Below the pieces are notes generated by a model. It had not been told where the DNA came from. It saw only the letters and a program-made list of their open reading frames with translations, and searched no databases. A program made the position numbers and the translations under genes. From contig CAAEON010000053.1 of assembly GCA_900757615.1 (NCBI GenBank), forward strand, positions 5,558 through 69,557: a DNA stretch of 64,000 nt, given 5' to 3'. The first letter of the stretch is position 1; every line of letters begins with the position of its first letter. Positions 42,570 through 51,900 of this stretch are shown here, piece after piece. The stretch comes from an uncultured Collinsella sp. GTDB taxonomy: Bacteria; Actinomycetota; Coriobacteriia; Coriobacteriales; Coriobacteriaceae.

Positions 42570-44747
42570 CTAGGGGAGGAGCTTCATGGCGGCGTCGTGG
42601 GCGGCGTGCTCGTAGGTGTCGTCGAGGGGTTTGAGCGGCAGCAGAGCTGTGGCCTGCGCATCGCCGCGCCGCTCGAGGGCGTGCGCGATCAGCCAGTCGG
42701 CGAGTTCGGGGTTCTTGGGCAGTGCCGGTCCGTGCAGGTACGTGCCGATGACGCCCTTGTAGATGAGACCCTCAAAGCCATCATCGCCGTTGTTGCCGGT
42801 GCCCGTGACGACGGACGTTCCGAGCGGCGTGGCATCGGCGTCCAAAAGCGTGCGGCCGCCATGGTTTTCGAATCCCACAAAGGGCTCAGGTGCCAGGTCG
42901 GTTTTGACGGCTACGTTGCCGATCAGGCGGTCGGAGCCGCGTACGGTTTCGGCGGCAATGACCCCCAGACCCTCGATGCGATCCTCGCCCATATAGTACG
43001 AACGGCCGAGCAGCTGATAGCTGCCACAGATGGCAAGCAGCGAGCCGCCATCCTCAACATAGGCCGCGACCTTGTCTTTTTGGGCGAGCAGCTCGTGTGC
43101 CACGGCTAGCTGGTCGCGGTCGGAGCCGCCACCCATCATGACGATATCGGCATCATGCAGATCGAGCACCTCGCCCATGCGGACCTCATCCACGCGAACG
43201 GGGATGCCGCGCCAGGCGCAGCGGCGCTCGAGCGCGATAACATTGCCGCCGTCGCCGTAGAGGTTAAGGGCATCGGGATACAGGTAGACGATGCGCAGCG
43301 GGCGCGAAAGCTCGACTGGTGCGATGCCGACAGGAAGAGCGCTGCCGTCGGCACGGGCTACGGCGCGCCCGGCAACAGCGTCGGAAGTGGCGCCCTTCAG
43401 TCCGTCGAGTTCTTTGACCAGCGGCGGGAAGGCCGTGTAGTTGGCGACGGCGTAGAAGGTGTCATCGGCGGCCTCGTCTGCCACGGCGCCAATTGCCTGC
43501 GCGACGTCCGAGATAATCGCGGCATCGATGCCGGCGTACTTGAGGCGCACCCGCATGTCGTGCGCGCGCGTGCCTCCGGCAAAGGCGACAAGACCCGGCG
43601 TGTCGGCGATGCGCTCAAAGTCGACGTCGTAGATCCACGATACATCGTGGCCGTCGGCATCGTTGTCGTTGAGGAAGAAAGCGCAGAGTCTGCCGCCTGC
43701 CGTCTTGATGGACTGGATTTGTCGATCGAAGCCTACGGGATTCTTAGCCAGGTTGGCCTCGACGGTGCGGCCGGCGATATCCCAGCGCCCCATACGACCA
43801 CCGGCGGGCACATAGACATCGAGCGCGGGCTGCAGGTGCGCCGTATCCACACCTAACTCATGTGCGGCAAAGAATGCGGCGGCAACGTTGTAGACCATGT
43901 ACAGGCCGTTGTAGCGTGTGGCGATGTGCGCGGCTGGCGTGCTGGAATCAGATCCAAACACCAGGTCAAAGCCGTAACCGTCGCAGCCGAGCTCCACGCT
44001 CGTCACGCGACGGACAAGCGCAGGACGGGCCCAACCGCACGAGGGGCAATGGTAGGCGCCGAGCTGGCCGTATTGCACGTAGTCATACTCCAGCGGCGCG
44101 TTGCACTGCGAGCAAAAGCGCGAGTCGCTAATGCGGTCAGACTCGGTGTTGGTGGCGCCGTCGATGCCAAAGGCAATACTCGCGTTGGGAACGCGCACGG
44201 CGATCGCGGCACACAGCGGATCGTCGGCGTTATAGATAAGCGTCGTTGTCGGCGAGAGCTCCAACGCGTGGGCGATGACCTCCTGGGTGTGATCGATCTC
44301 GCCGTAGCGGTCTAGCTGGTCGCGGAACAGGTTGAGCAGCACAAAGTACGTCGGCTTGAGCTTGGGCAGGACGCGCACGGTGTAGAGCTCATCGCATTCA
44401 AAAACACCCACGCGCTTGCCGCTGTCAGTGTGCTTAAGGCCGCCGCGGGCCTCGAGCAGAGCACCCACCACACCGGGCTCCATATTGTTGCCGGCACGGT
44501 TGCACACCACGGTAGCGCCGCTGGCGGCAACGGCGTCGGCGATGAGGTTGGAGGTGGTGGTCTTGCCATTAGTACCGGTGATCACCACGCTGCGGTCGAC
44601 AAGGCCGGCGAGGTCGTTCAGCAGCTCGGGGTCGATCTTCATGGCGATGCGGCCGGGGAGTACGCCGCCCTGGCGCTTAAGGACGGAGCGCAGCCCCCAG
44701 CGGGCGATATCGCTCGAGGTGCAGGCAAGAGATGAGCGGAGGTTCAT
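42570..44747 (-). CDS. Fused MurT-GatD lipid II isoglutaminyl synthase
   Basis: A 725-residue fusion. Residues 1-~460 are a MurT-type Mur ligase: P-loop TGTNGKTTT (57-65), a zinc ribbon CSQC with CPSCG, and the DUF1727-like end (RAHDMRVRLKYAGID, FPPLVKELDG). Residues ~490-725 are GatD, a CobQ-like glutamine amidotransferase with nucleophile C574 (LAICGSYQLLG) and H672 (GTYLHGP). In Staphylococcus and Streptococcus these are two separate proteins that amidate the D-glutamate of lipid II using glutamine. Here a linker of about 25 residues (SDAVAGRAVARADGSALP) joins them in one polypeptide. The frame shows no stop between the halves. The gene is minus-strand with a short gap to the TPR-like genes upstream. 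Confidence 0.9.
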   Translation of the reverse strand: MNLRSSLACTSSDIARWGLRSVLKRQGGVLPGRIAMKIDPELLNDLAGLVDRSVVITGTNGKTTTSNLIADAVAASGATVVCNRAGNNMEPGVVGALLEARGGLKHTDSGKRVGVFECDELYTVRVLPKLKPTYFVLLNLFRDQLDRYGEIDHTQEVIAHALELSPTTTLIYNADDPLCAAIAVRVPNASIAFGIDGATNTESDRISDSRFCSQCNAPLEYDYVQYGQLGAYHCPSCGWARPALVRRVTSVELGCDGYGFDLVFGSDSSTPAAHIATRYNGLYMVYNVAAAFFAAHELGVDTAHLQPALDVYVPAGGRMGRWDIAGRTVEANLAKNPVGFDRQIQSIKTAGGRLCAFFLNDNDADGHDVSWIYDVDFERIADTPGLVAFAGGTRAHDMRVRLKYAGIDAAIISDVAQAIGAVADEAADDTFYAVANYTAFPPLVKELDGLKGATSDAVAGRAVARADGSALPVGIAPVELSRPLRIVYLYPDALNLYGDGGNVIALERRCAWRGIPVRVDEVRMGEVLDLHDADIVMMGGGSDRDQLAVAHELLAQKDKVAAYVEDGGSLLAICGSYQLLGRSYYMGEDRIEGLGVIAAETVRGSDRLIGNVAVKTDLAPEPFVGFENHGGRTLLDADATPLGTSVVTGTGNNGDDGFEGLIYKGVIGTYLHGPALPKNPELADWLIAHALERRGDAQATALLPLKPLDDTYEHAAHDAAMKLLP

Positions 44748-44792
44748 GAAACCGTTCCTAACGTAAACGACATGGTCGGGTCGAGTGCGTCA

Positions 44793-45836
44793 CTAAAAAC
44801 CGTAGCGGCGCGCAAATTCCTGGGCAAGCTGCGACACGTCTTCGCAGGCATTGGCCCAGGGGGCAAAGTCGGGAGTGTCCGAGATAATGCCGTCCGCCTC
44901 CCAAACGGCCTGGTGCGAAAGATCCCAGGGATCGCGTGGCTCGGGCCGGCAGGGAAGGTACGGTGTCTGGTACATGGGATTCAGCAAGAAGAACGCGCCG
45001 CCCTCGCAGCGGTTGGCGAACTCACGTAATGCACGCACCGCTGGACGCATCTTGTTCGTTTTGAACAAGAGGATTGTGCGGGCGAGCAGGTACCAGGGGG
45101 AGTTCTCGAGTGCATCGGCTCCCACCTGTTCCTCGAGCTGGTGGGCTAGGGCAAAAAAGCCGTCCTGATCTTCCAAGCGAGCGAGGGCGAGCAGCACGGT
45201 GCCTGCGGCTCGGGTGGGATAGCCTTCTGCCTTAAGGACGCGGCGGGAGTAGTCGGCGGCAGCACGGTAGCGAGCGCTCGCCATGCACAGCTGCGAGATA
45301 GCCTCGAGCGTGTGGAGCCACCCGATAAGAGCCGGCTCGTTCACGGTGAGATCTGCCGCTGTCACGCCGTCCGTCAAAACCTTGTTGGCCCAGTAGTGTG
45401 GGGCCTCCATATCGAACCCGGGCACGCTTTGCTGCAGGTAATCGGCCGTGGTCACCTCGAGCTTCATCAGGTCGCCCAGGCAGGCGTCAACGGGCGTGTC
45501 GGCCAGGATGATGGCGAGCAGCTGCGCGTCGACGGCCAGTGCATCGACGCGGACAATCTTGAGCAGCTCGTCGCGCATGTCGTCGAACAGGCGATTGCGC
45601 GTCTGCTCGAACTCCTCGTCGCTGCCCATGTCCTCGATGCGATGGAGCTCGTCGAGCAGGTGGCGATGAACACCGGCATAGGACAGCAGCGCCTGGGCAT
45701 GCTCGGACTGCGCATACTTATGAGGGTTGACGTTCACGTCGTTATGGACAAGCTCGCGTGCTGCATCGGTGAGCTCGGGGTGCGACGCCAGATAGGTGCG
45801 CTCCAGGTAGGCGGGGATGTAGACGCTCGGATCCAT
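44793..45836 (-). CDS. TPR-like (ST7-like) hypothetical protein, downstream member of a pair
   Basis: A 347-residue soluble, helical protein without signal peptide. It starts MDPSVYIPAYLERTYLASHPEL. The body has paired helices (YRAAADYSRRVLKAEGYPT, ENSPWYLLARTILLFKTNKM) as in tetratricopeptide folds. It ends ACEDVSQLAQEFARRYGF. Parts resemble ST7-type TPR proteins, but no enzymatic motif is present and I do not know its function. Its ATG overlaps the stop of the upstream gene (TAATG), so the two products are probably made together and may interact. Confidence 0.65.
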   Translation of the reverse strand: MDPSVYIPAYLERTYLASHPELTDAARELVHNDVNVNPHKYAQSEHAQALLSYAGVHRHLLDELHRIEDMGSDEEFEQTRNRLFDDMRDELLKIVRVDALAVDAQLLAIILADTPVDACLGDLMKLEVTTADYLQQSVPGFDMEAPHYWANKVLTDGVTAADLTVNEPALIGWLHTLEAISQLCMASARYRAAADYSRRVLKAEGYPTRAAGTVLLALARLEDQDGFFALAHQLEEQVGADALENSPWYLLARTILLFKTNKMRPAVRALREFANRCEGGAFFLLNPMYQTPYLPCRPEPRDPWDLSHQAVWEADGIISDTPDFAPWANACEDVSQLAQEFARRYGF

Positions 45837-46912
45837 TAGAGGTCCCCTCCCTTAAATGGAAGCCCCTGCTCGGCCGCGCGCAGGATGCGCTCATCGATTT
45901 GGGAACGCACGATATCGTTGGTGGCGACCCAGGCGGCAAAGCTGGCGTTGTCGGGAGCGCCCAGGCCCTCCTGCAGCACCGGCGTCGCCTCGGACAGCGC
46001 AAGGACAAGCTCGTCGGTGGAGCCCGCACCCACGTTGACGCGGGCATAGACGCCATCGGGAAACTCGGTTTGGAAGTAGAGCGCCTCGGCTGCGTGCGGA
46101 CACGAGCGCGCAAGGATGCGCAGGTAGTGTTCGGCACCCTCGTAGTCCAGTTCGCGCCAGGCCGCGCTCATCAGCGCGATGAGCGTCCATGGGTCCAAGT
46201 CGCGCTCCGCATCCTTGGGACGACGGCGCAGCGGCGTGTTGGCGAGATAGGGGACGGAGTGGATAGAGCGAAAGCGCTTGAGCTCCTCGGCGGGGTATTC
46301 GAGCTTTGCCATGGCGAGCATCGCGGTGTGGCGGACACCAGCGGGGTCGTTGGGTGCAAAGTCCAGGCTGCGGTTTGCGGCTTCGAGCGACATGCGGTAG
46401 CGTCCGCTAATGAGGGCGCGCGATGCCAAGGCGGCAAGCCAGCGCAGATAGGGGCGGCGCGTAAGGTCGCCTGCGGCCTCGCGCTCGTAGGGGTCCTGCG
46501 CCGAAGCGATCTTGAGCGCCAGATCGTGCTCCACCTCGTCGCACTTGGACACCAGGTACTGCACGTATTCCTCGTTGGATTCGGCGGTGAGTGCCGTCAG
46601 CATGCGCTGGGCATCCCAGTTGGCCGGATCGAGTGCGGCCGCCTCGCGGAGCATGTTCTCGGCAGCTGCCTCTTCTTGCTCTGCCTGGGTATCGTCGGGG
46701 ATAAAGGGAATGCGGTAGTCGACAGCCTCGACCACCTTGGCAATCAGATGCCCGGCGCGGTCGCGGTCGTGCACGATGAGCGGTGCGGGGTTGCGGGTGA
46801 ATTGTTCCATCAGACGCTCTACGGCGGCAGCGTCGGTGAGCGGGATATTGTCGCGGCGCAAGGCCTCAAGAACGAGGCGATGGCAATCCTCTTGAATGGG
46901 ATCGAATGCCAT
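45836..46912 (-). CDS. TPR-like (ST7-like) hypothetical protein, upstream member of a pair
   Basis: A 358-residue soluble helical protein. MAFDPIQEDCHRLVLEAL begins it, followed by helical pairs such as RYRMSLEAANRSLDFAPND, DPWTLIALMSAAWRELDYEGAEHYLRILARSCP and a C-terminal GLGAPDNASFAAWVATNDIV. These look like degenerate tetratricopeptide repeats. No catalytic residues are apparent. AAAGGAGG lies before ATG 46912; a few more codons are open to 46942 without a site. It is coupled by TAATG to the gene at 44793. The pair may be an adaptor module; function unknown. Confidence 0.65.
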   Translation of the reverse strand: MAFDPIQEDCHRLVLEALRRDNIPLTDAAAVERLMEQFTRNPAPLIVHDRDRAGHLIAKVVEAVDYRIPFIPDDTQAEQEEAAAENMLREAAALDPANWDAQRMLTALTAESNEEYVQYLVSKCDEVEHDLALKIASAQDPYEREAAGDLTRRPYLRWLAALASRALISGRYRMSLEAANRSLDFAPNDPAGVRHTAMLAMAKLEYPAEELKRFRSIHSVPYLANTPLRRRPKDAERDLDPWTLIALMSAAWRELDYEGAEHYLRILARSCPHAAEALYFQTEFPDGVYARVNVGAGSTDELVLALSEATPVLQEGLGAPDNASFAAWVATNDIVRSQIDERILRAAEQGLPFKGGDL

Positions 46913-47412
46913 GGGGCCTCCTTTGCTGCGGTTAGGGTTCAAATGTCTCTATATAAGGTTCTAGTTTACCCGCATGTGGCACACCGGGGGTGCCGCACTT
47001 GGACTTGCACCTTTGCACCACGAAGACGGATGTCGCACAAATGTCGGCACCTTGGACGACCGAGTGGTATCACGGTGCCGCAAACGGTCGATTTTTGGCG
47101 GCGAACGGTGCATATTTTGGAGGGGCACAGTCCTGCCCGGGATATGTAGTCAACCTTGATAAAACGTTTGCCCAGCTTGGGAGTATGAATGCCGCACAAG
47201 GGTCTTCAGGGATAGAAAAAACGTTTCATCATTGGCGGCTTTAGGTGAATAACTGACCAACCAGAACGGTAAAATAGAGTTTGTCTGAGCGTTGAGACGT
47301 TTAGACATCGCGCATTGTCATCGCCGGCAACGCGCAAACCGGTCCTAACGGAGCCAATTGGGTGCTCCGTTATATACGCAAGTCTAAGAGGGGCTTGTTT
47401 AGGAGGCACAGT
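46913..47412 (+). promoter_or_regulatory. 500-base intergenic region upstream of the iron alcohol dehydrogenase
   Basis: Divergent promoters should lie here. CGGCACC/GGTGCCG forms an inverted repeat at about 47051-47085. TAAAAT at 47270-47275 could be a -10 box, without a clear -35. A hairpin AACGGAG/CTCCGTT at 47347-47372 lies 40 bases before the start of the dehydrogenase and could control it. No gene is seen. Confidence 0.4.
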
Positions 47413-48636
47413 ATGGGACGTTTTACCAATCCTCGCGATCTGTACTTTGGTGAGGGCGCTCGCCACGAGGTAAAGAACCTCAAGGGCAAGAAGGCCATCA
47501 TCGTTTCTGGCGGCAGCTCTATGCGCCGCGGCGGGTTCCTGCAGGACGTTGAGGCCGACCTCAAAGAGGGCGGCTTCGAGGTTAAGCTGTTCGAGGGCGT
47601 CGAGTCCGACCCGTCCATCGAGACGGTCATGAAGGGCGCCGAGGCCATGCGCGAGTTCGAGCCCGACTGGATTATCGCCATCGGTGGCGGCTCGCCCATC
47701 GATGCCGCTAAGGCCATGTGGGTCTTCTACGAGTATCCCGAGGAGTCCTTCGAAAACATCATCCAGCCGTTCAGCTTCCCTGAGCTGCGTCAGAAGGCTC
47801 ATTTCTGCGCCATCTCCTCTACCTCCGGCACCGCTACCGAGGTCACCGCGTTCTCCGTCATTACCGACTACGCCAAGGGCATCAAGTACCCGCTGGCCGA
47901 CTTCAACATCACCCCTGATGTCGCCATCGTCGACCCCGAGCTCACCTACACCATGCCCGCCAAGCTGTGCGCTCACACCGGCATGGATGCTCTGACCCAC
48001 TGCATGGAGGCCTACGTTTCCACCTGCGCCTCTATGTTCACCGACGCCAACGCTCTGCACGGCATCCGCGAGATCGTCGAGTGGCTGCCCAAGTCCTATG
48101 CTGGCGACCATGAGGCCCGTCAGCACATGCACGAGGCTCAGTGCATCGCCGGTATTGCCTTCTCCTCGGGCCTGCTCGGCATCGTTCACTCCATGGCTCA
48201 CAAGACCGGTGCTGCCTTCGAGAACGGCCACATCATCCACGGTGCCGCTAACGCCATGTACCTGGGCAAGGTCATCCAGTGGAACTCCAAGGATCCCCGT
48301 GCTGCCGAGCGTTACGCTTACGTGGCCAAGGAGATCCTGCACCTTCCCGGCGAGACCAACGAGGAGCTCATCGCTGCGCTCGTCCAGAAGATCCGCGACC
48401 TCAACGACCAGCTCAACATTCCGCAGTCCATCAAGGATTACGCGAATGGTGGCGTGAAGGTCGACGCCGAGAACCCGCAGATGGTTTCCGAGGAGGAGTT
48501 CCTCGCCAAGCTGCCCGAGATCGCCGCGAACGCCGAGCAGGACGCCTGCACGCCCGAGAACCCGCGTGAGACCAAGGCTGCCGACTTCGAGAAGATCCTC
48601 AAGGCCTGCTACTACGACACCGACATCGATTTCTAA
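47413..48636 (+). CDS. Iron-containing alcohol dehydrogenase
   Basis: A 407-residue group III (iron) dehydrogenase. IAIGGGSPIDAAKAMW binds NAD(P). The metal is held by the aspartate after LADFNITPDVAIVDPEL and by histidines in AHTGMDALTHCMEAY, HSMAHKTGAAF and HIIHGAANAMYL. The family includes butanol, lactaldehyde and 4-hydroxybutyrate dehydrogenases, and the exact substrate cannot be read from sequence. It is probably a fermentative NADH-consuming enzyme. AGGAGG lies before ATG 47413. It is followed by its own terminator and by a glycerol-dehydrogenase gene on the same strand. Confidence 0.88.
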   Translation: MGRFTNPRDLYFGEGARHEVKNLKGKKAIIVSGGSSMRRGGFLQDVEADLKEGGFEVKLFEGVESDPSIETVMKGAEAMREFEPDWIIAIGGGSPIDAAKAMWVFYEYPEESFENIIQPFSFPELRQKAHFCAISSTSGTATEVTAFSVITDYAKGIKYPLADFNITPDVAIVDPELTYTMPAKLCAHTGMDALTHCMEAYVSTCASMFTDANALHGIREIVEWLPKSYAGDHEARQHMHEAQCIAGIAFSSGLLGIVHSMAHKTGAAFENGHIIHGAANAMYLGKVIQWNSKDPRAAERYAYVAKEILHLPGETNEELIAALVQKIRDLNDQLNIPQSIKDYANGGVKVDAENPQMVSEEEFLAKLPEIAANAEQDACTPENPRETKAADFEKILKACYYDTDIDF

Positions 48637-48657
48637 TCGACTCTTGTTATCGTAACG

Positions 48658-48699
48658 AGGGGCTCCGCACGTATCCGTACGGAGCCCCTTTCTTTTTTC
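48658..48699 (+). terminator. Terminator after the iron alcohol dehydrogenase
   Basis: AGGGGCTCCG/CGGAGCCCCT stem followed by a long T-rich run. Confidence 0.88.
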
Positions 48700-48719
48700 T
48701 TTTAGAGAATGGGATAAAA

Positions 48720-49820
48720 ATGGCTGCAATCTTCAATAGCCCCAGCAAGTACATCCAGGGCCCGGACGAACTCGCCAAGCTCGGCTCCTATGTCGAGCCG
48801 CTCGGCGCTAAGGCCCTCGTCATCGTGACGCCTTCGGGCAAGAAGCGCGTCGGTGCCAAGATCGAGGGCGGTTTTGCCGAGGCCAAGGCCGAGCTGCTGT
48901 TTGAGGACTTTAACGGCGAGTGCTCTAAGGGCGAGGTCGATCGCCTGGTTGCGCTCGCTCGCGACAACGGTTGCGACATCATCGTCGGCGTCGGTGGCGG
49001 CAAGATCCTCGACACCGCCAAGGCCGTTGCCTATTACCTGGAGTCCCCGGTTATCATCTGCCCCACCATCGCTTCGACCGATGCGCCGTGCTCGGCACTT
49101 TCGGTGCTCTACACCGATGACGGCCAATTCGATAAGTACCTGTTCCTTAAGGCAAACCCCAATATTGTCCTTATGGATACGACGGTTATCGCGGCGAGCC
49201 CGGTGCGCCTGACGGTTTCCGGTATGGGCGATGCGCTCGCAACCTATTTCGAGGCCCAGGCAACGCACGATGCCGACGGTGGCACTTGCGCCGGCGGTAA
49301 GGGCGGAATGGCCGGCCTGGCGCTCGCCAAGCTCTGCTACGAGACGCTTATGGCCGATGGCGTCAAGGCCAAGGTCGCGCTGGAGAAGGGTGCGCTCACG
49401 CCTGCCGTCGAGCACATCATTGAGGCCAATACGCTGCTTTCGGGCATTGGCTTTGAGAGCTCGGGCCTTGCTGCTGCTCATGCCATCCACAATGGCCTGA
49501 CGATGCTGCCCGAGTGCCACGGCATGTATCACGGCGAGAAGGTCGCCTTTGGCACTATCGTCCAGCTGGTACTCGAGGATGCCCCGACTGAGAAACTCGA
49601 GGAAGTCTTGGGCTTCTGCATTGAGCTTGGCCTGCCGGTCACGATGAAGGAACTTGGCGTTGCCGAGCTTACGCGCGAGCAGGCCATGATTGTTGCCGAG
49701 GCCGCATGCGCGCCCGAGGACACCATGTGCAACATGCCCTTTGAGGTGACGCCCGAGATGGTCGCAAACGCCATCCTAGGTGCCGACGCGCTGGGCCACT
49801 ACTATCTCATGGATGAGTAA
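48720..49820 (+). CDS. gldA: Glycerol dehydrogenase
   Basis: A 366-residue enzyme of the GldA family. It starts FNSPSKYIQGPDELAKLGSYV, has the NAD loop GVGGGKILDTAKAVAYY and ICPTIASTDAPCSALSVLYT. The metal-binding part runs through SGMGDALATYFEA and AAHAIHNGLT to CHGMYHGEKVAFG; D, H and H ligands are in place. It oxidises glycerol to dihydroxyacetone or works in reverse as an NADH sink. It lies 20 bp after the previous terminator with only a weak ribosome site (GGGAT). A truncated paralogue follows at 49934. Confidence 0.92.
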   Translation: MAAIFNSPSKYIQGPDELAKLGSYVEPLGAKALVIVTPSGKKRVGAKIEGGFAEAKAELLFEDFNGECSKGEVDRLVALARDNGCDIIVGVGGGKILDTAKAVAYYLESPVIICPTIASTDAPCSALSVLYTDDGQFDKYLFLKANPNIVLMDTTVIAASPVRLTVSGMGDALATYFEAQATHDADGGTCAGGKGGMAGLALAKLCYETLMADGVKAKVALEKGALTPAVEHIIEANTLLSGIGFESSGLAAAHAIHNGLTMLPECHGMYHGEKVAFGTIVQLVLEDAPTEKLEEVLGFCIELGLPVTMKELGVAELTREQAMIVAEAACAPEDTMCNMPFEVTPEMVANAILGADALGHYYLMDE

Positions 49821-49832
49821 ATCAAGCTAAGG

Positions 49833-49868
49833 AAGGGGCAAAGCCGGCAGATGGCTTTGCCCCTTTTT
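49833..49868 (+). terminator. Terminator of gldA
   Basis: AAGGGGCAAAGCC/GGCTTTGCCCC stem and TTTTT. Confidence 0.88.
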
Positions 49869-49933
49869 GCTATGGTGCAAAGGGGCAAGGTTACTTTGCA
49901 CCAATCGTTGTTTGATGAAGGGCGGATTCTCGT

Positions 49934-50440
49934 ATGGCGCTTCCTATGGTTTACGGCGGTCCCGGCCGGTATGTTCAGGGGCCGGGCGAACTGTCGCGTC
50001 AAGGCAGGTATTTGTCATGGTTGGGCTGCGCTGCCTATGTCTTGTTTGACCAGGGCACCGAGGATCGGCTGTGCAGGCAGATCGTCGATGGATTTCTGGA
50101 CGAAGATCTAAGCGAGCCGTTCTTTAAGATTTATGACGGTCCGTGTACGGACGAGGCCGTTGTCGAAATGGCTAAGGAAGCCCAGGCCGAGTATTGCGAC
50201 ATGGTAGTGGGTATTGGCGGCGGCAAGATGCTCGATATCGCCAAGGCCGTTGCGTTTTATGCCGAGTTGCCGTTGTGCGTATGCCCCACGGCGGCTTCGA
50301 TGGACGGTCCGTGCAGCGAGATTTCCGATGCCGATTTGCAGGGTGTTGCAAATGCGGTCTTTAGAAACGAGCGCAATATGGCCAACGAGCAGGCCAAGGT
50401 GACCAAACAAAAACTCGTGCAGCTCATGTGCGAGGCATAG
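49934..50440 (+). pseudogene. Internally deleted glycerol dehydrogenase paralogue
   Basis: The 168-residue frame begins MVYGGPGRYVQGPGELSRQG, like GldA, and keeps the NAD loop GIGGGKMLDIAKAVAFY and CPTAASMDGPCSEIS. Then it jumps from the N-terminal domain to a short unrelated-looking or far C-terminal end (DADLQGVANAVFRNERN). The whole metal-binding domain, about 200 residues, is missing. It cannot be an active dehydrogenase. No strong ribosome site precedes it. I read it as a decayed tandem copy; a role as a free NAD-binding fragment is less likely. Confidence 0.75.
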
Positions 50441-50591
50441 CTTGGCACTTGATTGACCTTGTGCAATCGAGGTGGCGATAGGCCATGGGCTATTTGCCGC
50501 AAAGATGCTCCGCGTGTAATTTGCCCAAGGCGTGGGCCGATGGCGTATCATTATCTTTTGCTTGTTTGCACTGCTCAGGGAGGGGCCGCGC

Positions 50592-51845
50592 ATGGCGCAG
50601 GAACACGATCTGTTTGATGACATTATCGAGATCAGCAAGGGTTTCGACTTTCTTAAAAACCCGCTTGGCGGTGTGACCGATGCACTCGATCCGTCGGCGC
50701 CGCAGTGGAATCCTGCCGACTACAAGGAGCGTCCGCGCGGCAACACCATTCCGTGCCTGACCTGCAAAAACGAAAAGAGCGGCTGCACCGCGTGCATGGA
50801 CGTGTGCCCGGTCAACGCTATCGAGGTCGAGGAAGACGCCATCGAGATCCTCGACTCCTGTCGCAAGTGCGGCCTGTGCGCCGCTGCCTGTCCGACCGAG
50901 GCGATCATCTCGCCGCGCCTTGCACCCAAAAACGTCTACGACGACATTGTCTCGGCGGCTACGAGCCACGAGACCGCCTACGTCACCTGCACGCGCGCCC
51001 TCAAGCGCATGCCGCGCGAAAACGAGGTCGTCGTTGCCTGCGTGGGCGATATTACGGCCGAGACCTGGTTCTCGGTACTGGCAGACTATCCCAACGTGAG
51101 TGTGTACCTGCCGTTGGGCGTGTGCGATAAATGCCGCAACACCGGCGGTGAGGTCATTCTGGGCGAGGCGATTGCGAAGGCCGAGGAGTGGTCCGGCACG
51201 GGTATGGGCTTGGAGGTCGACCCCAAGAGCCTCAAATGCCATAAGCGCCGCGAGTACGAGCGCAAAGAGTACATGGAAAAAATTGCCCGCACCACGGGCC
51301 TGACGGTGACCAAGCTCAATCCGGCGACTGCGGCACTGGCCTCGGTGACGCAGAAGTTGAAGGCCCACCGTCACCAGATCACGCAGCTGGAGCGTACGCT
51401 CAACACCATGTGCGGCACCACGACGACCAAGCGTCGCCGTTCGCTCACCCATGGGCGGCAGCTGGTGCTCTCGACACTGCAGAACCATCCCGAGCTTGCC
51501 CAGAATATGCAGGTGAGCACGCCGGAGTGCGATTTTGACAAGTGCACGTCGTGCGGCGAGTGCGTCAATGTATGCCCCACGTTCGCCTGCGATTTGGTGG
51601 GAAGCGGCCGCTTTGCGTTGGAGTCCACGTATTGTTTAGGCTGCGGCGCCTGTGTCAAGGTTTGTCCCGAGCATGCGCTCAAGCTTGTTGAGCACGACGC
51701 GTCCAATCTGGTCGTCGTCGATCCCGAAGCCGAGGAAAAGGCCGCCCAGAAGGCGAAGGCTCACGAAGAAGCTGAGAAGGTCAAGGCCGAAGCAAAGGCC
51801 AAGCTCGACAAGATGCTCGACCAGGTAGAAAAGCTCGCGGACTAG
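50592..51845 (+). CDS. 4Fe-4S dicluster ferredoxin-type protein with CoB-CoM-like middle domain
   Basis: A 417-residue polyferredoxin. The N-terminal part has CLTCKNEKSGCTACMDVCP and CRKCGLCAAACP; the C-terminal part has CTSCGECVNVCP and CLGCGACVKVCP, so up to four [4Fe-4S] clusters. The middle (about 130-260) has ETAYVTCTRAL and VYLPLGVCDKCRNTGGE, which resembles small hydrogenase/CoB-CoM subunits in outline. The end is a charged coiled coil (AEEKAAQKAKAHEEAEKVK). It is cytosolic and probably carries electrons, partner unknown. ATG 50592 follows CAGGGAGGGG. It stands alone after the gldA remnant. Confidence 0.75.
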   Translation: MAQEHDLFDDIIEISKGFDFLKNPLGGVTDALDPSAPQWNPADYKERPRGNTIPCLTCKNEKSGCTACMDVCPVNAIEVEEDAIEILDSCRKCGLCAAACPTEAIISPRLAPKNVYDDIVSAATSHETAYVTCTRALKRMPRENEVVVACVGDITAETWFSVLADYPNVSVYLPLGVCDKCRNTGGEVILGEAIAKAEEWSGTGMGLEVDPKSLKCHKRREYERKEYMEKIARTTGLTVTKLNPATAALASVTQKLKAHRHQITQLERTLNTMCGTTTTKRRRSLTHGRQLVLSTLQNHPELAQNMQVSTPECDFDKCTSCGECVNVCPTFACDLVGSGRFALESTYCLGCGACVKVCPEHALKLVEHDASNLVVVDPEAEEKAAQKAKAHEEAEKVKAEAKAKLDKMLDQVEKLAD

Positions 51846-51864
51846 CTTAAAGAGCGTAAATGAT

Positions 51865-51895
51865 GGCCGGTGGGACAGGTGCTGCCCCGCCGGCC
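51865..51895. repeat. GGCCGG hairpin containing GGGACAGG
   Basis: GGCCGG-GGG pairs with CCC-CCGGCC. Its loop side contains GGGACAGGTGCTG, like the loop core of the ACCACAAAGG palindromes. It is 20 bases after the ferredoxin stop. Confidence 0.6.
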
Positions 51896-51900
51896 AAAAA

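Noticed and set aside
47127..47135. ACAGTCCTG as a possible third copy of the long-arm core
   Set aside because: The CATTAAG hairpin and CGTGCGGAACTC block are absent at the expected spacing.
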